Source of the DNA: Bradyrhizobium quebecense
GTDB lineage: Bacteria > Pseudomonadota > Alphaproteobacteria > Rhizobiales > Xanthobacteraceae
Assembly: GCF_013373795.3 (NCBI RefSeq)
Contig: NZ_CP088022.1
Span: 2,604,001-2,668,000, forward strand
Reading direction: 5' to 3'
Length of the DNA stretch: 64,000 bases
The translations under genes and the position numbers were made by a program. Positions 59,860-64,000 of this stretch are shown one piece after another (position 1 is the stretch's first letter; each line of letters starts with the position of its first letter). A model generated the notes under the pieces. That model had not been told where the DNA came from, ran no database searches, and saw only the letters and a program-made list of their open reading frames with translations.

Positions 59860-62316
59860 ATGACCAGCGCAGAGACCACCGCTTCGACGTTACACGCGCC
59901 CCCGGCCGAGCCCAATTCGGAGGCGCGGGGCTTCCCGCTGCGGCGCTGGCTGGCGCCGTTCGCCGTGGCTATCGCGCTGCTGTCAGCCTTCCTGACCTTC
60001 GTGGTGCTGACCGGCCTGACCCCGATCGAGCCGACCTCAGACGTCGTCCGCTCCTTCCTGATGATCAACGCCGCCACGATCCTGCTGCTGGTCGGCATCA
60101 TCGTCCGGGAAGTCTGGCAGATGGTGCAGGCGAGGCGGCGCGGCCGGGCGGCAGCACGGCTGCACGTGCAGATCGTCGGCCTGTTCTCGGTGATCGCGGT
60201 CTTGCCCGCCGTGCTGGTGTCGATCGTCGCCAATGTCACCATCGAGCGCGGCCTCGACCGGCTGTTCTCGGGTCCCACCAAGCAGGTGATCCAGAACTCG
60301 CTGACGATCGCCAGCGCCTACATGCAGGAGCACGCGCAGCTCATCAACGGCGACACGCTGGCGATGGCCAACGATCTCGCCCATGCACGTCCGCTCTACG
60401 ACCAGGATCGCATGACGTTCCTGCAACTCCTGACCGCCGGCGCCGAGGCGCGCAATTTGCCGGTCGCGGTTCTGATGGACAAGGATGGCAAGATCGTCGC
60501 CAGCGCGGAAACCGGCGTTCGCTTCAACTATGAAGCGCCGCCACCCGACATCCTCAAGGACATCAACGAGACCGAGCCGAAGATCTCGGTCTTTCCCGAA
60601 AACTACGTCGCCTCCGTGGTCCGCCTGCGGGCCTATGACGACATGTTCCTGTATGTGGCGCGTCTGCTCGATCCGGCTGTCGTCGCCCAGCTCAAGCAGA
60701 CCCAGACCAGCGCCGCCGAATACGCCCAGCTCGAGACCCGCCGGCTGGGCATCCAGGTGGCGTTCGCGCTGATGTTCGCGGTGATCGCGCTGACCATCCT
60801 GATGGCTTCGGTGCTGATCGGCCTGAATTTCGCCAACGGGCTGGTGTCGCCGATCCGCCAGCTGATGGGCGCCGCGAGCGAGGTCTCGACCGGCAACCTC
60901 AATGTCCAGGTGCCGGTCCACAAATCGGCAAGCGACCTCGCGATGCTCGGCGAAATCTTCAACAAGATGACCCAGGAGCTGCGCACCCAGCGCAATGAGC
61001 TGGTCGACGCCAGCGAGACCATCGACAGCCGCCGGCGCTTCATCGAGGCGGTGCTGTCGTCGGCTAGCGCGGGGATCATCGGGGTCGACGCCTCCGGCAC
61101 CATCGGCGTGCTCAATCGCTCGGCGGAGAAGCTGATCGGGCATGCCGAGTCGGAGACGCTCGGCCATCCGCTCTCGGACGTGCTGCCGGAGCTCGACGAG
61201 ATGATGAAGACCGCACGCGAGGGCACCCAGCGCCTGGTGCAGGGGCAGGTCACGATCCTGCGCGACGGCAATGAGCGCAATCTGTCGGTTCGCGTCTCCG
61301 CCGAGCAGACCAGCCAGTCCCGCGACAGCTACATCATCACGCTCGACGACATCACCGAACTGGTCTCCGCGCAGCGCACCTCGGCCTGGGGCGACGTCGC
61401 CCGCCGCATCGCCCACGAGATCAAGAACCCGCTGACCCCGATCCAGCTCTCGGCCGAGCGCATTCGCCGCAAGTTCGGCAAGACCATCACCGAGGAGAAG
61501 GACAAGTCGATCTTCGAGCAGTGCACCGACACGATCGTGCGCCAGGTCGACGACATCAGGCGCATGGTCGACGAGTTCTCGCGCTTCGCGCGGATGCCGA
61601 AGCCCGTGATGGAAGGCGAGGACGTCGCCGACGTGGTGCGTCAGGCGGTGTTCCTGATGAAGGTCGCGCATCCCGATCTCGACATCGAGGCCGACATCAA
61701 GCAGTCGCCGCTGCCGGCACAGTTCGACCGCAGGCTGATCTCGCAGGCGCTGACCAACATCATCAAGAACGCGACCGAGGCGATCGAGCAGGTCCCGCGC
61801 GAGGAGCTCGGCAAGGGCCGCATCGATGTCGTGGCGCAGCGCGAAGGCGACGACATCCTGATCGATGTCGTCGACAACGGCATCGGCCTGCCCAAGGTCG
61901 CCCGTGCGCGCCTGCTCGAGCCCTATGTCACGACGCGTGCGAAGGGCACCGGCCTTGGACTTGCGATCGTCGGTCGCGTTCTGGAGGACCATGGCGGTCG
62001 CATCGAGCTCAAGGACGCGTCCGATTTCCGCGAGGGCCAGCGCGGTGCCTGGATGCGGCTGCGCTTTTCCGTCACGGGCCAGGCGGCCAAACCGGAGAGC
62101 AAGGAACAAAAGCCGGACGTGAAATCATCCGACCCCGACAGCGAAAAAAATCCGCCGCAAGAGCCGACCAACGGCCCGGCACAGGCGACCAACAATGAAC
62201 CAAAGATCCAACGACCAATCCAAGAACCCGATCAGCAAGAACCAAATAACCAAGAGCCAAATGCACAAGAGCCAAGAAGCCAACAGCCAAGAATCAAAGC
62301 CGCGACGGGCGACTGA
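59860..62316 (+). CDS. ntrY: Nitrogen regulation sensor kinase NtrY
   Basis: An 818-residue membrane sensor. Hydrophobic segments near residues 30-50, 60-85, 100-125 and 300-330 bracket a periplasmic part. HAMP (ANGLVSPIRQLMGAASEVST), PAS and kinase domains follow, with the phospho-His in [13 protein letters not shown]. The last 75 residues are an unusual Pro/Gln/Asn/Glu-rich tail with repeated QEP/QQEP units. The corresponding DNA is A-rich, unlike the GC-rich gene body. The gene is 177 bases after ntrC, so it may have its own promoter. Confidence 0.95.
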   Translation: MTSAETTASTLHAPPAEPNSEARGFPLRRWLAPFAVAIALLSAFLTFVVLTGLTPIEPTSDVVRSFLMINAATILLLVGIIVREVWQMVQARRRGRAAARLHVQIVGLFSVIAVLPAVLVSIVANVTIERGLDRLFSGPTKQVIQNSLTIASAYMQEHAQLINGDTLAMANDLAHARPLYDQDRMTFLQLLTAGAEARNLPVAVLMDKDGKIVASAETGVRFNYEAPPPDILKDINETEPKISVFPENYVASVVRLRAYDDMFLYVARLLDPAVVAQLKQTQTSAAEYAQLETRRLGIQVAFALMFAVIALTILMASVLIGLNFANGLVSPIRQLMGAASEVSTGNLNVQVPVHKSASDLAMLGEIFNKMTQELRTQRNELVDASETIDSRRRFIEAVLSSASAGIIGVDASGTIGVLNRSAEKLIGHAESETLGHPLSDVLPELDEMMKTAREGTQRLVQGQVTILRDGNERNLSVRVSAEQTSQSRDSYIITLDDITELVSAQRTSAWGDVARRIAHEIKNPLTPIQLSAERIRRKFGKTITEEKDKSIFEQCTDTIVRQVDDIRRMVDEFSRFARMPKPVMEGEDVADVVRQAVFLMKVAHPDLDIEADIKQSPLPAQFDRRLISQALTNIIKNATEAIEQVPREELGKGRIDVVAQREGDDILIDVVDNGIGLPKVARARLLEPYVTTRAKGTGLGLAIVGRVLEDHGGRIELKDASDFREGQRGAWMRLRFSVTGQAAKPESKEQKPDVKSSDPDSEKNPPQEPTNGPAQATNNEPKIQRPIQEPDQQEPNNQEPNAQEPRSQQPRIKAATGD

Positions 62317-62333
62317 CAACGCAGGTGTAACCC

Positions 62334-63704
62334 ATGGCAAGTGACATTCTGATTGTCGACGACGAAGCTGACATTCGTGACCTCGTTGCGGGTATCCTGG
62401 ACGATGAGGGGTTCTCCACGCGCACCGCGCGCGACAGCGATTCGGCGCTTGCCGAGATCGCCAACCGCCGCCCGAACCTGGTCTTCCTCGACATCTGGCT
62501 GCAGGGCTCCAAGCTCGACGGCCTGCAACTGCTCGAGCAGATCAAGAAGGACAATGCCGATCTGCCGGTCGTGATGATCTCCGGCCACGGCAACATCGAA
62601 ACCGCCGTCGCGGCGATCAAGCGCGGCGCCTATGACTTCATCGAGAAGCCGTTCAAGTCTGACCGGCTGATCCTGGTCGCGACCCGCGCGCTGGAGACCT
62701 CGCGGCTCAAGCGCGAGGTGAAGGAGCTCAAGCAACTGGCGCCGGCCGCGAGCGTCCTGACCGGCCGCTCGGCCTGCATGAACCAGCTGCGCCAGACCAT
62801 CGACCGCGCCGCCAAGGCCAACAGCCGTATCCTGATCGTCGGTCCCTCCGGCGCCGGCAAGGAGCTGGCCGCGCGCACGCTGCATCATGCCTCCGGGCGC
62901 GCCGAGGGGCCGTTCGTGGTGATCAATGCGGCCGCGATCACGCCGGAGCGCATGGAGATCGAGCTGTTCGGCATCGAGGGATCGAACGGCGAGCAGCAGC
63001 GCAAGGCCGGCGCGCTCGAGGAAGCGCATGGCGGCACGCTGTTCATCGACGAGATCGCGGACATGCCGCGCGAGACCCAGAACAAGATCCTGCGCGTGCT
63101 GGTCGATCAAACCTTCCAGCGCCAGGGCGGCACCGGCAAGGTCCATGTCGACGTCCGCATCATCTCCTCGACCGCGCGCAACCTCGAGGAGGAAATCGCG
63201 GCAGGGCGTTTCCGCGAGGATCTCTATCATCGTCTCTCGGTGGTGCCGATCCGGGTGCCGCCACTGTCGGAGCGCCGTGAGGATATCCCCGAGCTGATCG
63301 ACTATTTCATGGACCAGATCTCGGCGGCCACCGGCCTGCCGAAGCGGCAGATCGGACAGGACGCGATGGCCGTGCTGCAATCGCATGTCTGGCCGGGCAA
63401 CGTCCGCCAGCTCCGCAATAATGTCGAGCGCGTGATGATCCTGGCCGGCGGCGGCCCGGAGGCGATCATTACCGCCGATATGCTGCCGCAGGACGTCGGC
63501 TCCATGGTGCCGGCGATGCCGACCTCCAACAATGGCGAGCACATCATGGGCTTGCCGCTGCGCGAGGCGCGTGAGGTGTTCGAGCGCGATTATCTGATCG
63601 CCCAGATCAGCCGCTTCTCCGGCAACATCTCGCGCACCGCGGAGTTCGTCGGCATGGAGCGCTCAGCACTGCATCGCAAGCTGAAGGCGCTCGGGGTCGG
63701 CTGA
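62334..63704 (+). CDS. ntrX: Nitrogen regulation response regulator NtrX
   Basis: A 456-residue partner of NtrY. The receiver has D53 (VFLDIWLQG). The AAA+ domain has Walker A GPSGAGKE, but the sigma54 loop GAFTGA is missing and replaced around GIEGSNGEQQRKAG, as is known for the NtrX family. The Fis-type C-terminus is FSGNISRTAEFVGMERSALH. The stop codon lies in a 17-base tandem duplication. Confidence 0.96.
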   Translation: MASDILIVDDEADIRDLVAGILDDEGFSTRTARDSDSALAEIANRRPNLVFLDIWLQGSKLDGLQLLEQIKKDNADLPVVMISGHGNIETAVAAIKRGAYDFIEKPFKSDRLILVATRALETSRLKREVKELKQLAPAASVLTGRSACMNQLRQTIDRAAKANSRILIVGPSGAGKELAARTLHHASGRAEGPFVVINAAAITPERMEIELFGIEGSNGEQQRKAGALEEAHGGTLFIDEIADMPRETQNKILRVLVDQTFQRQGGTGKVHVDVRIISSTARNLEEEIAAGRFREDLYHRLSVVPIRVPPLSERREDIPELIDYFMDQISAATGLPKRQIGQDAMAVLQSHVWPGNVRQLRNNVERVMILAGGGPEAIITADMLPQDVGSMVPAMPTSNNGEHIMGLPLREAREVFERDYLIAQISRFSGNISRTAEFVGMERSALHRKLKALGVG

Positions 63705-63721
63705 CGCTCGGGGTCGGCTGA
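63688..63721 (+). repeat. 17-bp tandem duplication spanning the ntrX stop
   Basis: CGCTCGGGGTCGGCTGA occurs twice head to tail (63688-63704 and 63705-63721). The first copy includes the last codons and stop of ntrX. The remaining 279 bases to the window edge show no gene. In relatives hfq follows ntrX, and it would begin beyond the edge. Confidence 0.9.
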
Positions 63722-64000
63722 ACCTCGATCAGCCTCGGCCGGCAATCGCCGGCGGCTTGGTGCGAAGCCTCGGCGGTCACCCGCCGGGGACGCAGGGCCA
63801 GGCTCGGGTCCGGGTGGGCCGGCCAGCGAGGCGAGGGCGGGGCCGGTACAACCGGGGGATTTATCCACTCTCCACGAGAATATTCGTCTCTTTCCCTGCA
63901 CTTTCTTAGAATTGCCACCGTGTTCCTACCGACTGCACCGCGAACCGGCTTGCCTAAAAACCGCGCGTGGCCTCTAATCCTACCGCTACGCCTGCCAGAG

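Noticed and set aside
60037..62109. Minus-strand frame of 690 codons opposite ntrY
   Set aside because: Antisense shadow with a compositionally biased product; the ntrY coding assignment is certain.

Overview
The window joins two kinds of DNA. Positions 1 to about 40177 are most of a prophage with a podovirus gene set. Positions 40178-64000 are chromosome of an alphaproteobacterium, most likely Bradyrhizobium or a close relative. I infer this from the high GC, the order pcm-like / tolC / popZ-like / valS and lipA / ratA-like / cinA / ispDF / dusB-ntrB-ntrC-ntrY-ntrX, and the close protein-level fit to that group. The prophage's right boundary is a 47-base 3' piece of a tRNA-Cys gene (40131-40177). 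Its left boundary, the rest of that tRNA and any integrase lie before base 1.

The prophage has two opposing arms. The rightward late arm (1219-21996) carries, in order, a collar-type tail fibre, a probable tail nozzle, small and large ejection proteins (one with a lytic transglycosylase domain), terminase small and large subunits, an HNH nuclease, a portal gene with a frameshift, scaffold, major capsid protein, head-tail adaptor, a repeat-containing tail fibre, and a lysis cassette (holin, SAR endolysin, Rz/Rz1, small membrane protein). The leftward early arm (39863 down to 22047) starts with a T7-type single-subunit RNA polymerase. It continues with a compact ATP-dependent DNA ligase, a putative 2OG-Fe(II) oxygenase, SSB, endonuclease I, primase-helicase, DNA polymerase, 5'-3' exonuclease and a train of very small, overlapping genes. 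The arms converge on a bidirectional terminator at 22007-22044. Four HNH-type nucleases sit beside key genes.

A 1.2-kb non-coding block at 1-1218 holds palindromes, GGTCCCATT direct repeats spaced about two helical turns apart, many CCTAGG sites, and a tandem duplication of about 250 bp. Each duplicate carries a site very like the T7 promoter (core ACTCACTA). A similar site precedes the phage RNA polymerase gene. A sigma70-like promoter with a perfect palindrome between its -35 and -10 elements lies between the polymerase and the tRNA fragment. I read this as an early host promoter under repressor control that makes RNA polymerase, which then fires the late arm. So this looks like a temperate phage with a T7-like replication module and a capsid/adaptor pair that is not T7-like.

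The chromosomal part carries a TetR regulator and a divergent DUF1772 membrane protein sharing an operator-like palindrome, tRNA-Asn, a pcm-like methyltransferase, a TolC-type channel, a PopZ-like protein, valS, a Tat-exported protein, a 3-methyladenine glycosylase, lipA, a P-loop kinase, a RatA/COQ10-like protein, a BA14K protein, cinA-like, ispDF, and the nitrogen-regulation operon dusB-ntrBC-ntrYX. It ends just before where hfq would be expected. Gene remnants (a VOC/glyoxalase tail, an unidentified tail) lie between intact genes.
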